A stretch of 64,000 nucleotides of DNA from Parafilimonas terrae (GCF_900115755.1 NZ_FOXQ01000004.1:282324-346323); one strand, 5' to 3'; counted from the stretch's first letter, positions 24,519-34,086 are shown. Notes: generated from the sequence alone by a model not told the origin. Translations and numbers: made by a program.

Positions 24519-24626
24519 ATGTTTACAGGTGCACAAGTTCACGGGCCCACTTGTTATAAAACATTTTTGTAAGTCAAATTAACTTGTAAACATGTAAACA
24601 CATAAACTCACACAAATTTGGTTTAG

Positions 24627-25080
24627 GTGGCTGGCGGCACCAGCCTTGCTTTAGTATTAGGCCACAGAGTTTCAATAGATCTTGATTTCTTTACAAATAC
24701 AGCTTTCGATATTTCACAGGTTTTTCAGGTTATTACCAAATCATTTCCATCAGCATCATTACTGTTCGAACAAAATCAAATGATGATGTTTAGCATCAAT
24801 GCGATAAAAGTTGATTTTGTTTTATATCCTTTTACCTGGCTAAAACCTTTTTCAACAGTTGAAAATATAAAATTGATAAGTATTGAGGATATTATACCCA
24901 TGAAGTTACAGGCTGTACGGTTATATACAAAAAGCCTGTTGTAGCAGCTAATGTTTGCAAACGTGCAAGACATTTATTTTCTGCTAAATAATCTCAATTA
25001 TTATTCTTCAATATTAAGTTTTCTCCCCAATTTATGCAATCGGTTGATTTTTTTGGGCGAATTGCCCTTTTCTATTTAAA
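24627..25080 (+). pseudogene. Remnant of an AbiEii/AbiGii-type nucleotidyltransferase
   Basis: The reading AGGTSLALVLGHRVSIDLDF starting at 24627 matches the core of AbiEii-type nucleotidyltransferases (AGGT-x-LAL, GHR-SIDLDFF). It continues through LISIEDIIPMKLQAV to an amber stop at 24942-24944. After that stop the same frame goes on with QDIYFLLNNLNYYSSIL, the expected later part. The N-terminus is missing and a stop lies just upstream. The AbiEi-type antitoxin gene is absent. This is a decayed toxin of a type IV toxin-antitoxin or abortive-infection system. Confidence 0.6.
25055..25071 (+). terminator. Weak hairpin GGGC/GCCC followed by T run
   Basis: GGGCgaattGCCC followed by TTTTCT lies between the AbiEii remnant and the RraA-like gene. 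The stem is only four base pairs, so termination here is uncertain. Confidence 0.3.
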
Positions 25081-25129
25081 AATTCCTTTACTTTAAAGCC
25101 TATAAATATTTACTAACTAAAGCCATACG

Positions 25130-26050
25130 ATGAAAAAAACGATTTGCCTTGCATTGCTTGCTGCTTTCATTTCTTACACGCATGCCCAACAAATTACACC
25201 AACGCCGGAACAGGTAAAAATGCTTACTTCAAAATGGACAGGTGAACGCTTTGCAGACGGCCGCCCCAAAACATCAGACCGCCTGCTGGAACGCCTAAAA
25301 AATGTGTCGCTCGAAGAAGCCTGGGGATACCTGCGCAACAAAGGCTACCAAAACCAGTTTGAAGGCGACTGGATGGTTATTCGCCCCGACAGTGTTATGA
25401 CAGGCCGTGTTGTTACAGCCCAGTACATGCCGCTTCGCCCGGATTTTGACAGTTCCGTTAAAGCAAACGGCAAAGCCGAAGGCCGTATAGGAGCGCCCAA
25501 TTCATGGCCGATTGATGTATTGCAAAACGGCGATGTTTATGTGGCCGACAGCTACGGAAAAATTGTTGACGGCACCTTAATTGGCGATAACCTTGGCAAT
25601 GCCATTTATGCAAAATCGCACCGCGGTGTAATATTCTACGGCTCTGTACGCGATGTGGAAGGCCTCGAAGAAATACAGGGATTTAATGGCTGGATAAAAG
25701 GCTATGACCCTTCTTACATTCAGCAGATGATGCTGGCCGGCATTAATGTGCCCATCCGCATTGGCCGCGCCACCGTAATGCCCGGCGATGTAGTGCTGGC
25801 AAAGAAAGGCGGCATTGTATTTATACCGGCACAATACCTTGCAGACCTCGTATTGAACTCCGAATTTGTAATGCTGCGGGACGATTTCGGCCATCAGCGT
25901 TTGCGTGAAGGCAAATACACGCCGGGCCAAATAGACCAGCAATGGACAGATGATATTAAAAAAGATTTCCTGCAATGGCTGGGTACACAAAAAGACCTTC
26001 CAATGACGAAGAAAGAATTGGATGATTATATGAAGGAACGGAACTGGTGA
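25130..26050 (+). CDS. Exported RraA-like family protein
   Basis: A 306-residue protein with an N-terminal signal peptide (MKKTICLALLAAFISYTHA, cleavage near residue 19). The RraA/HMG aldolase-type fold follows: IGDNLGNAIYAKS, GVIFYGSVRD with the conserved Arg-Asp, and VMPGDVVLAKKGGIVFIP near 215-235. Family members include 4-hydroxy-4-methyl-2-oxoglutarate aldolases and oxaloacetate decarboxylases as well as the RNase E inhibitor. Here export and neighbours (an enolase-superfamily enzyme and a sugar-acid-type transporter) point to catabolism of an organic acid in the periplasm, which is inference. ATG at 25130. Confidence 0.82.
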   Translation: MKKTICLALLAAFISYTHAQQITPTPEQVKMLTSKWTGERFADGRPKTSDRLLERLKNVSLEEAWGYLRNKGYQNQFEGDWMVIRPDSVMTGRVVTAQYMPLRPDFDSSVKANGKAEGRIGAPNSWPIDVLQNGDVYVADSYGKIVDGTLIGDNLGNAIYAKSHRGVIFYGSVRDVEGLEEIQGFNGWIKGYDPSYIQQMMLAGINVPIRIGRATVMPGDVVLAKKGGIVFIPAQYLADLVLNSEFVMLRDDFGHQRLREGKYTPGQIDQQWTDDIKKDFLQWLGTQKDLPMTKKELDDYMKERNW

Positions 26051-26315
26051 GTAAACACTTACCGCTCAATCATTCACTATTTAATGTCTTTGCTAAGAAA
26101 AATACTCAATATTTCCCGCCTGACCGAATCAATCGGGCAGGAACAAAACAATACTCAATGTTCAATTGTAAACGCCAGCAAAATGATTATTGAATATTGA
26201 GCATTGATTATTGATTATTCAAGAATTAAATCTTAAGTAACCGGCATTAATTCATCACCATTCACAACAACACTACTCACAAATATTTGCTTACCATAAA
26301 ACCACAATTACCAAT
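26051..26315. other. Intergenic region with hairpin and ATTGA-rich repeats
   Basis: It holds an imperfect hairpin (CCTGACCGA atcaa TCGGGCAGG) near 26120-26140 and several imperfect repeats of AATGTTCAAT/ATTGAATATTGAGC type. Nothing coding is seen. Confidence 0.45.
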
Positions 26316-27812
26316 ATGACTCCTGCACAAAAAATTTTAACGAAGCTTGGTTTAAAAGAACCTGAAAGCAATGAAGCAGCTATTCAGAAAGAACTGCAGC
26401 AACATGAAAATTCACGCCGCTCTTTTTTTAAAAAGACAGCCATGAGCGGTATTGCCCTCGGCGGCGCTTTTATGCTCTCTCCGGTAGAAGACCTGGTAGC
26501 GCAAAGCACCCAGAAAGTAAACCGGAATTCAGCGCCATCTGACCTGAAAATAACCGATATGCGTTATTGCGTTACTACGGTTTTGGGCAGAACAGCTATC
26601 ATCCGCATAGATACCAACCAGGGTATTTATGGTTTAGGCGAAGTGCGCGATGGCGCCGATGAACGCTATGCCCTCATGCTCAAAAGCCGCATACTCGGCA
26701 TGAACCCGTGTAATGTGGAACAGATATTCAAATTCATTAAACAATTTGGCGGACAAAGCCGGCAGGCAGGCGGCGTTTGCGCAGTTGAAATGGCATTGTG
26801 GGATATAGTTGGTAAAGCCTATAACGTGCCCGCATGGCAATTGCTGGGCGGAAGGTATCGCGATAAAATCCGTTTGTACGCCGATACGCCGGAAGCAGGC
26901 TCGCCGGAAGAACAGAAAAAATTAATTGATTACAGGCTGCATGAACAAGGCTATACCTGGCTGAAGATGGATTTAAGCATTAACGAACTGAAAGGCGTTG
27001 AAGGCGCGGTGGTAAATAATAAATTCTGGGAGAACAGCCGGGGCGATTTACAACAGTGGGGCGATATGAGCAACCCGATGTCGTATGCCAATACAGCGCA
27101 TCCTTTCACGCAAATACAAATAACAGATAAAGGCCTGGATGAACTGGCCAAACTGGTTGAAAATGTTCGTGCCATGGTGGGTTATGAAATTCCGTTATCA
27201 ACAGACCATTATGGGCACTTTGATGTAAACAACGGCATACGTTTAGGCAAACGCATGGAAAAATACAGGCTGGCCTGGCTGGAAGATGTGATTTCCTGGG
27301 AATATACTGATCAGTGGAAATCTTTATCCGATGCACTGGAAATACCCTGCGCAACCGGTGAAGACATTTACCTGCTGAAAAGTTTTAAACCGCTGATAGA
27401 TATTCATGCAGTTGATATCGTGCATCCTGACCTCGCTTCATCAGGTGGCCTGCTGGAAACAAAACGCATTGGTGATTATGCTGAAGAACATGGCGTTGCT
27501 ATGGCGATGCACCAGGCCGGAACGCCTATCTCTTTTATGGCAAATGTGCATTGCGCCGCCGCCACGCAAAACTTTTTAGCGCTTGAACATCATTCCATTG
27601 ATTTGCCCTGGTGGGAAAGCCTGGTTAAAACCACCGATGGAAGGCCGCTTATTACAAAAGGCTTTGCCAACCTGCCGCTTACAGCACCGGGCCTGGGTAT
27701 TGAACTGAATGAAGAAGTAGTGAAACAGCATCTGCATCCAAAGGATAAAAGTTATTTTGAACCTACTCCGCAGTGGGATGATAAACGTTCGCACGACAGG
27801 ATATTCAGTTAG
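26316..27812 (+). CDS. Mandelate racemase/muconate lactonizing enzyme family protein with Tat leader
   Basis: A 498-residue enolase-superfamily enzyme. An unusual 35-residue N-terminus precedes a twin-arginine leader (SRRSFFKKTAMSGIALGG). The catalytic barrel shows a lysine motif (TWLKMDL), three metal-ligand regions (STDHYGH, WLEDVISWE, ATGEDIY) and the C-terminal MHQAGTP histidine. Such enzymes abstract the proton alpha to a carboxylate, commonly as acid-sugar dehydratases. The substrate cannot be read. It lies between an exported RraA-like protein and an anion:cation symporter family MFS gene, so the three probably handle one sugar acid. ATG at 26316. Confidence 0.88.
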   Translation: MTPAQKILTKLGLKEPESNEAAIQKELQQHENSRRSFFKKTAMSGIALGGAFMLSPVEDLVAQSTQKVNRNSAPSDLKITDMRYCVTTVLGRTAIIRIDTNQGIYGLGEVRDGADERYALMLKSRILGMNPCNVEQIFKFIKQFGGQSRQAGGVCAVEMALWDIVGKAYNVPAWQLLGGRYRDKIRLYADTPEAGSPEEQKKLIDYRLHEQGYTWLKMDLSINELKGVEGAVVNNKFWENSRGDLQQWGDMSNPMSYANTAHPFTQIQITDKGLDELAKLVENVRAMVGYEIPLSTDHYGHFDVNNGIRLGKRMEKYRLAWLEDVISWEYTDQWKSLSDALEIPCATGEDIYLLKSFKPLIDIHAVDIVHPDLASSGGLLETKRIGDYAEEHGVAMAMHQAGTPISFMANVHCAAATQNFLALEHHSIDLPWWESLVKTTDGRPLITKGFANLPLTAPGLGIELNEEVVKQHLHPKDKSYFEPTPQWDDKRSHDRIFS

Positions 27813-27885
27813 GTTCAAATTTCCCCGCCGTTAAGGGAAAAGTTTGGTAAGGCCCGGAATATTTAAACTATAATTTAATTACAAA

Positions 27886-27930
27886 GCCTTCCTGCCCCTC
27901 TCTTTTGGAGAGGGGTTGGGGGGTGAGGTC
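27886..27930. repeat. Palindromic repeat just before the MFS start codon
   Basis: Stem CCCCTCTC with GAGAGGGG around a TTTTG loop is followed by TTGGGGGGTGAGGTC. It is the same element as at 21602-21645, in the same orientation relative to its gene. It ends five bases before the start codon at 27936, so it replaces the normal ribosome-binding region. Confidence 0.75.
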
Positions 27931-27935
27931 AACAC

Positions 27936-29180
27936 ATGAACAATACAATTGCGCCATCACGATGGTACCGTTTAATTCCCGTAGCATTTATTACTTATAG
28001 CTTAGCATATTTAGACAGGGCTAATTTTGGTTTTGCAGCCGCCGGCGAAATGGCTCATGACCTGGGTATTACCGCAGCCACATCTTCTTTATTAGGTTCG
28101 CTTTTCTTTCTGGGTTATTTCTTTTTTCAAATTCCCGGAGCGCATTATGCAGCCAATAAAAGTGCAAAGAAATTAATATTCTGGTCGCTGATAGCCTGGG
28201 GCGCCCTCGCTGCCGCAACAGGTTTGGTAAGTAATGTTACCGTTCTCATCGTTATAAGGTTTATGCTCGGTGTTGTAGAAAGCGCTGTAATGCCGGCCAT
28301 GATAATTTTATTAAGCCGCTGGTTTACCAAACAGGAGCGATCAAGGGCCAATACATTTTTAATACTGGGCAACCCTGTTACCGTTTTATGGATGTCGATT
28401 TTATCAGGTTATTTAATTCATTCGCTGGGCTGGCGCTGGATGTTTATACTGGAAGGATTGCCTGCCATTATCTGGGCTTTCTTCTGGTGGAAGCTGGTAA
28501 ATGATAAGCCGGCTAATGCAAACTGGCTTACGGATGAAGAAAAACAGGCTGTTGAATCGGCCCTGCAAAAAGAACAGCAGGCTATAAAGCCTGTAAAAAA
28601 TTACGCAGCTGCATTCAAATCGAAAGCTGTAATTCTATTAAGCCTGCAATACGCATTATGGAGCATTGGTGTATATGGTTTTGTAATATGGCTGCCTTCT
28701 ATCATTAAAGCAGCACCGCACATGAGCATGATAGAAACCGGCTGGTTATCTTCATTGCCTTATGCTTTTGCCGTAATAGGCATGATAACAGTTTCTTATT
28801 TTTCTGATAAAACCCTCAACCGTAAAATATTTATATGGCCTTGTTTGCTTATAGCCTCGCTGGCTTTTTATGGTTCATATTTAATCGGCACCAGCAACTT
28901 CTGGATGTCATTCACCCTGCTGGTAATTGCCGGCATGATGATGTATGCGCCTTACGGCCCTTTCTTCGCTATCATAACTGAAATATTACCGGCTAATGTC
29001 ACGGCGGGCGCCATTGCCTTAATCAACAGTTTTGGCGCTTTGGGTTCTTTTGTGGGTTCCTATATTGTTGGCTATCTCAACGGTACTACGGGCGGTTTTG
29101 GCGCATCATATATTTTTATGGCTGGTTCTTTATTTATATCTGCGATTGTTACAATTATTGCAATAAAAAAGAAAGAATAA
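27936..29180 (+). CDS. MFS transporter, anion:cation symporter-like
   Basis: A 414-residue major facilitator with 12 predicted membrane helices. The first helix region SLAYLDRANFGFAAAG is typical of the anion:cation symporter subfamily (hexuronate, galactarate and tartrate carriers), and the loop after helix 2 (GAHYAANKSAKK) also fits. Placed after an RraA-like protein and an enolase-superfamily enzyme, it probably imports a sugar acid or its dehydration product. The start codon follows a palindromic repeat directly, so translation may depend on that element. The substrate is inferred. Confidence 0.88.
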   Translation: MNNTIAPSRWYRLIPVAFITYSLAYLDRANFGFAAAGEMAHDLGITAATSSLLGSLFFLGYFFFQIPGAHYAANKSAKKLIFWSLIAWGALAAATGLVSNVTVLIVIRFMLGVVESAVMPAMIILLSRWFTKQERSRANTFLILGNPVTVLWMSILSGYLIHSLGWRWMFILEGLPAIIWAFFWWKLVNDKPANANWLTDEEKQAVESALQKEQQAIKPVKNYAAAFKSKAVILLSLQYALWSIGVYGFVIWLPSIIKAAPHMSMIETGWLSSLPYAFAVIGMITVSYFSDKTLNRKIFIWPCLLIASLAFYGSYLIGTSNFWMSFTLLVIAGMMMYAPYGPFFAIITEILPANVTAGAIALINSFGALGSFVGSYIVGYLNGTTGGFGASYIFMAGSLFISAIVTIIAIKKKE

Positions 29181-29301
29181 TTAAAGAAGTTATAATAACT
29201 ATCAACCCGGAAAAGCCGGCCTGATGCGTGCCATTTTAAATGGCATCCCTCAAACCTTACTAGACATTGAAACAACTTGATAAATTGACACATCCATTCG
29301 T

Positions 29302-29706
29302 ATGACGCAAAATGCAGATTTAGAAATTAAGGTTATCAAAAAATTCGTCGAGAAGGCAAAACAAGATCGTTATATTCAGTTTATTTCATCAGCTAAAAAC
29401 CGACACAAATTTATCAGTGACCTTTCTCACTTCAATTTTTTCAAGTGGAACTTGTTTGACACAATCAAGAAGGATGAAGAATATGCAATATTTCAAGCAC
29501 TCCTTAAAAACGGAATAGCTAACAAGACTTGCTACATTATTAGTGAAAACGCTAACATTGACACCAAGACATTAGATACTAAACAAGCAATCAGTGAAAC
29601 AGTTGGTTACGGTATGGGAACAATTCTTGTTTTCGGTGATGCTGACATGATTTACTTTGAAAATGAGACGATGAACACAAGGTTTATCAGCAAAAAAATA
29701 AGTTAA
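29302..29706 (+). CDS. Hypothetical protein
   Basis: A 134-residue protein I do not recognise. It has no signal peptide or membrane helix. It is helical at the start (EIKVIKKFVEKAKQDRYIQF), and a C-terminal alpha/beta part carries VGYGMGTILVFGDADMIYFE, which could be a small nucleotide-binding-like or cystatin-like sheet; this is only an impression. It stands alone between the MFS gene and the DUF2911 gene, with no coupling to either. Its Met-Thr-Gln-Asn start at 29302 is the only good one. Confidence 0.65.
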   Translation: MTQNADLEIKVIKKFVEKAKQDRYIQFISSAKNRHKFISDLSHFNFFKWNLFDTIKKDEEYAIFQALLKNGIANKTCYIISENANIDTKTLDTKQAISETVGYGMGTILVFGDADMIYFENETMNTRFISKKIS

Positions 29707-29898
29707 GTACTGTGCATCGTTGGGTTGTGAAGTACAAGCATACAACAGGCGGAAATACATCTCTATTTCTTTATTCTATGGACAGACCATTGTCGCAGGC
29801 CGCCCAGATTTAACGTTATAATCAAATGGCTGCATTAATTGATTAGTGGTAACGCATATTAAGCGGAATCAATTTTCCTTTGCTTAAAATTTACTGCT

Positions 29899-31008
29899 AT
29901 GAAAAAGCACTTATTAACTGCATCTTTTATTATCGCTACGCTTTATAATATCAATGGCCAGGCATTGCGCTTACCAGGCAATACCAATATTATTTGCCTT
30001 ACCGGCAGAAAAGTTGGTGTTACAGAAATTGAAATTCATTACAGTGCCCCGGGCGTTAAAGGCCGTGAAGGAAAGATTTATGGTACCAATGTAGTGCCTT
30101 TCGGATATGAGGTGTTAGGCTACGGTTCAAACGTGGCTTCACCGTGGCGTGCCGGTGCTGATGAATGTACAACCATGTCTTTTTCAACAGATGTAAACAT
30201 TAACGGGAAAACATTGCCCGCAGGTAAGTATGCTTTTTTTATTGATGTACAGGCCGACAGCAGCGAACTCATCTTTAATAAAAACACGAAAGAATGGGGC
30301 AGTTATTTTTACCGCAAAGACTTAGATGTGTTACATGCGCCTGCCATTCAGCAAAAAAATTTACCGGATTTGCAGGAAAGGCTTGTATATGATTTCAGCA
30401 ATCAAACTGACAGCTCAATTGATATTAACCTGAAATGGGAAAGATGGAGTTTTCCTATACATGTATCAATTGACCTTAAGCACACCGTACTGGAAAATAT
30501 TCGTGAACAGATGAGCGGTGCTATAGGCTTCGATCCCGCAAGCCTTGAAGCAGCAGCACAATGGTGCGTAATGAATGATACCAATTATGATGAAGCGCTT
30601 AACTGGATTAATACGGCCGTTGATCCAGATATGGGTGGGCGAAGTTCGTTCAACGCACTTTCTGTAAAAGCATCGCTATTAAAAAAATTGGGTAAGGAAC
30701 AGGATGCGGCAGCAATTATGAAAACGGCTGTTGCCAATGCATCAGCTTTGGAATTACATTTTTACGGAAGGCAATTAATGAATGAGAAAAAACTGAAAGA
30801 AGCATTCGATATATTCCAACAAAATTATACAAAGCAAAAAGGCGCATGGCCAACCAACACAGGCATGATGCGTATTTATTCTGCTATGGGCGATTATAAA
30901 AAAGCACTGGAGTATGCAAAGGCGGCGCTGTTACAAGCGCCGGATGATGCCTCTAAAAAGTTCCTGGAAACAGCTATTCAAACTTTGCAGCAGGGAAAGC
31001 CGATCTGA
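29899..31008 (+). CDS. DUF2911 protein with C-terminal TPR-like repeats
   Basis: A 369-residue exported protein (signal peptide about 1-20, ending NINGQA). Residues 25-175 form the DUF2911 domain, with blocks VEIHYSAPGVKGR-like, GAD-CTTMSFSTDV and LPAGKYAFFIDVQ. Residues 215-365 are helical repeats of TPR type (for example LSVKASLLKKLGKEQDAAAI and MGDYKKALEYAKAALLQAP). Function is unknown; the family is typical of Bacteroidota cell envelopes. ATG at 29899. Confidence 0.88.
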   Translation: MKKHLLTASFIIATLYNINGQALRLPGNTNIICLTGRKVGVTEIEIHYSAPGVKGREGKIYGTNVVPFGYEVLGYGSNVASPWRAGADECTTMSFSTDVNINGKTLPAGKYAFFIDVQADSSELIFNKNTKEWGSYFYRKDLDVLHAPAIQQKNLPDLQERLVYDFSNQTDSSIDINLKWERWSFPIHVSIDLKHTVLENIREQMSGAIGFDPASLEAAAQWCVMNDTNYDEALNWINTAVDPDMGGRSSFNALSVKASLLKKLGKEQDAAAIMKTAVANASALELHFYGRQLMNEKKLKEAFDIFQQNYTKQKGAWPTNTGMMRIYSAMGDYKKALEYAKAALLQAPDDASKKFLETAIQTLQQGKPI

Positions 31009-31074
31009 TCCTTGCATCAACAAAAAATTTAATTCCTGCAGTGTATTGGCTGATATGCGGTTCATATCGGAGGC

Positions 31075-31105
31075 TTTGACCTGATGCTTAATGCATATAC
31101 ATTTG
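31075..31105 (+). promoter_or_regulatory. Bacteroidota-type promoter of the serine hydrolase gene
   Basis: TTTG at 31075-31078 and TACATTTG at 31098-31105, with 19 bases between them, match the -33/-7 consensus very well. The start codon is at 31164. Confidence 0.65.
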
Positions 31106-31163
31106 CAACGCGAAAATCTTTGATTGCACAGGGGTTTTCTTTCATTACATCAATCCAATAACA

Positions 31164-32159
31164 ATGAAAAAGATTGGTTTATTTTTTTTTATTTGCACTG
31201 TCTGTATAAAAAGTTTTGCGCAGCAACCGTTAGATACGCTCAGTTATCTTCAAAACAATAAAAATATTTACGGGTTAATAGTAAAGCAAAACAATACCGT
31301 TTTATACGATCAATATTTTAATCATTATAATAGTGATAGTTTATTTAATGATCAGTCGCTAACCAAAAATGTAATTGCTATTTTGATAGGTATTGCTATT
31401 GATAAAGGCTTTATTCCATCGGTTGATGAAAAGATTGCTGATTATCTTCCTGAACTTAAAAACGACAGTGATGCACGCAAACAAAATGTTACCATACATG
31501 ATATAATGAACCAGGCTTCGGGCTTGTATCATGAAAACCTTGAACGCCTTGACCTGTTTTTAAAACTGCCTGATCCTTCTGCCTATACATTACAACAGCC
31601 GATGACGGCAAGCCCTGGAACGGAATGGCATTACAATAATGCAGCCACACATTTACTCTCGGTAATACTTACCAAGGCAACAGGAATGAACACCTATTCT
31701 TTTGCGCAGAAAATGTTGTTTCAACCGCTTGGCATAACCCATACTGACTGGATGAAAATGGCAGACGGTTATTATGATGGCAGCGGTTTATTAAGCATGC
31801 GTTTAAATACAAAAGCGCTTATTAAAATAGGCGAACTGTTGTTAAACAAAGGTGTGTATAATGGCAAACAAATTGTTGCGGAAAGCTGGGTGCAGCAATT
31901 ATTAACGCCTCACAAAACATATAGAAGTTACTGGGGTTTTCCGCAATCGGATTATGCTTTAACCTTTTATCATTTCACGTACAACAACACAAAAATAATG
32001 TATGGCATGGGCTGGGGCGGTCAGTTTATCGTTATTATACCTTCACTCAATGCGGTTATCGCCATCAATCAAAATATTGCTGATGCCAATGCAATAAACC
32101 AGTCAATCGCATTTCAGCAAAAAATATTTCCTGCAATATTCAGTATGCTGAAAAAATAA
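31164..32159 (+). CDS. Serine hydrolase, class C beta-lactamase-like
   Basis: A 331-residue exported protein (signal peptide 1-20, ending SFAQQ). The SxxK motif is SLTK at residues 65-68, the YxN motif is YNN at 157-159, and the KTG-equivalent region is GMGWGGQFIVI near residue 285. This layout fits class C beta-lactamases, DD-peptidases and esterases (Pfam Beta-lactamase). The substrate is not predictable; a periplasmic esterase or peptidase is as likely as antibiotic hydrolysis. It has its own good promoter. Confidence 0.88.
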   Translation: MKKIGLFFFICTVCIKSFAQQPLDTLSYLQNNKNIYGLIVKQNNTVLYDQYFNHYNSDSLFNDQSLTKNVIAILIGIAIDKGFIPSVDEKIADYLPELKNDSDARKQNVTIHDIMNQASGLYHENLERLDLFLKLPDPSAYTLQQPMTASPGTEWHYNNAATHLLSVILTKATGMNTYSFAQKMLFQPLGITHTDWMKMADGYYDGSGLLSMRLNTKALIKIGELLLNKGVYNGKQIVAESWVQQLLTPHKTYRSYWGFPQSDYALTFYHFTYNNTKIMYGMGWGGQFIVIIPSLNAVIAINQNIADANAINQSIAFQQKIFPAIFSMLKK

Positions 32160-32240
32160 TAACAGCATATTGCAAAAGCTGATGACAAGCAGGCTTCACT
32201 TTACAATTCTCTATCTTCATCCGCAAATATTTGCACCAGT

Positions 32241-33404
32241 ATGAATTATAATTTTGATGAGATCATTCCGCGCAATAATACCAGTTCTGTAAAATGGGAT
32301 TTATCAACCATTGAAAACGTATTGCCTCTATGGGTGGCCGACATGGATTTTAAAACAGCGCCACCCATTATTGAAGCATTGAACAAACGCATACAGCATG
32401 GCATATTTGGATACACCATAACACCGCCTGCGTTTTATGAAGCCATATTGCAATGGTGGCAAACAAGCCATAATTTTCAATTGCAAAAAGACTGGATAAT
32501 TCCGGTGCCCGGCATTATACCTGCTTTATCAGTTATTATAAGGGCATTTGCAAAGCATGGCGATAAAATAATCGTGCAATCGCCGGTGTATAATCATTTT
32601 TTTATTTCTATAAAAAACTGCGGCTGCGAAGCGCTTTGCAATAACCTCCTTTATGAAAATGGCGGATACAAAATTGATTTTAACGACCTCGAACAAAAGA
32701 CTGCCGATCCATCTGCCAAACTCATGCTGTTGTGCAATCCGCATAACCCTGTGGGAAGAGTATGGAGTAAAGATGATCTTATAAAGATTCATGCAATTTG
32801 TAAAAAACATAATGTATTGGTCATATCAGATGAAATACATTCCGACCTTGTGTATGATGGCTTCACCCACACTCCATTCGCTTCCATTAATGAAGAAGCA
32901 TTAATGCATTCCATCACCTGCGCATCGCCCAGCAAAACCTTTAACCTCGCCGGCGTACAGGTGGCGTATATGATAAGTGCAAATGAAAATATCCGCAAAC
33001 AACTGGAAGCTGTATTAAACGAGCAGGATACAACATTCCTGAATGTTTTTGCATCAGAAGCTTTGGTGGCTGCTTATAATTATGGTAACGATTGGCTGCT
33101 GGAATTAAAGCAATATTTATACAACAATTATAAATACCTCGCTGCATTTATAAACAAGGAATTACCGCAGTTAAAAGTGTTACCATTACAGGCCACTTAT
33201 CTGGTGTGGATTGATTGCACTGCATTGCGGCAATCTTCTGAAACCATAGCTGAAACCTTACTGAACAAACACCAGCTTTGGGTTAATGCCGGCACGATGT
33301 ATGGCGCCAATGGCGAAGGCTTTATCCGCCTGAATATTGCTACGCCAAAAGTCTTGCTGGAAAAGGGTTTGAATAAACTGAAAGTATTTGCGGGGAGTTT
33401 GTAA
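32241..33404 (+). CDS. MalY/PatB family aminotransferase or cystathionine beta-lyase
   Basis: A 387-residue PLP-dependent fold-type I enzyme. The opening KWD at about 18-20 and LPLWVADMDFKTAPPI are the hallmark of MalY/PatB. CNPHNPVGRVW and SDEIHSDLVYDG are the cofactor-binding blocks, and Lys 232 in SPSKTFNLAG binds PLP. Members cleave cystathionine or other C-S bonds to give a thiol, pyruvate and ammonia, and some also aminotransfer. Cytoplasmic. Single gene between the serine hydrolase and ribE. Confidence 0.9.
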   Translation: MNYNFDEIIPRNNTSSVKWDLSTIENVLPLWVADMDFKTAPPIIEALNKRIQHGIFGYTITPPAFYEAILQWWQTSHNFQLQKDWIIPVPGIIPALSVIIRAFAKHGDKIIVQSPVYNHFFISIKNCGCEALCNNLLYENGGYKIDFNDLEQKTADPSAKLMLLCNPHNPVGRVWSKDDLIKIHAICKKHNVLVISDEIHSDLVYDGFTHTPFASINEEALMHSITCASPSKTFNLAGVQVAYMISANENIRKQLEAVLNEQDTTFLNVFASEALVAAYNYGNDWLLELKQYLYNNYKYLAAFINKELPQLKVLPLQATYLVWIDCTALRQSSETIAETLLNKHQLWVNAGTMYGANGEGFIRLNIATPKVLLEKGLNKLKVFAGSL

Positions 33405-33462
33405 AAGAATTGTAACAACAAGCATTATCAAATAAATAAACCCTGTTCATCTTCACATTAGC

Positions 33463-34086
33463 CTAAACAGCATTATTGTATCCAGGCGTGCCGGGTTTGC
33501 CAAAAACTTCCCTGAACCTTGCCAGGTATTTTCCTATTACATCAAATTCAATATTCACAACCGTTCCTTTCTTAACACGCTGAATGTTTGTATGCGCATA
33601 AGTATAGGGTATTATAGCTACTTTAAAGCTGTTGAATTTTATATCGAAGGCGGTTAAGCTTATTCCATTTAAACACACCGACCCTTTCTCAATTATAAGA
33701 TGGGTGAACTCAGCAGGCACCTGGAAACGGTATTCCCAACTGCCATCTTTTTGTTCAACTTCAATGCAGGAAGCCGTTGCATCCACATGCCCCTGCACCA
33801 AATGGCCATCAATCCTGCCATTCATCTGCATACATCTTTCAATATTTACCTGCGTATTTTTTTGCCAGAACAGGAGATTGGTTTTAGACAGTGTTTCTTC
33901 AATAGCGGTTACGCGGTGCCTGTTGTTCTCAACGGCTTCCACTGTAAGGCAAACGCCGTCATGGCTAACGCTTTGATCAACTTTAAGCTCGTTTGAAACC
34001 GGCGATGCAATCCAGTAACTTACATTAGTGCCATTCTTTTCAATTGCTTCAATAGTGCCGGTTGCTTCAATAATTCCTGTAAACAT
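33463..34086 (-). CDS. ribE: Riboflavin synthase, alpha subunit
   Basis: A 207-residue protein with two lumazine-binding repeats: MFTGIIEATGTI opens the first, SHDGVCLTVEAV follows, and QGHVDATAS opens the second, with GSVCLNGISLT matching. It converts two 6,7-dimethyl-8-ribityllumazine molecules to riboflavin in the last step of the pathway. The upstream region, between this gene and the penicillin-binding protein gene, is filled by a 21-bp tandem array that ends about 75 bases before the start codon. No FMN riboswitch is seen. Confidence 0.94.
   Translation of the reverse strand: MFTGIIEATGTIEAIEKNGTNVSYWIASPVSNELKVDQSVSHDGVCLTVEAVENNRHRVTAIEETLSKTNLLFWQKNTQVNIERCMQMNGRIDGHLVQGHVDATASCIEVEQKDGSWEYRFQVPAEFTHLIIEKGSVCLNGISLTAFDIKFNSFKVAIIPYTYAHTNIQRVKKGTVVNIEFDVIGKYLARFREVFGKPGTPGYNNAV

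Noticed and set aside
29707..29898. Integron attC-like site after the orphan hypothetical gene
   Set aside because: TTTAACGTTATAA is only a weak resemblance. No matching site was found upstream of the gene and no integrase is in the window.
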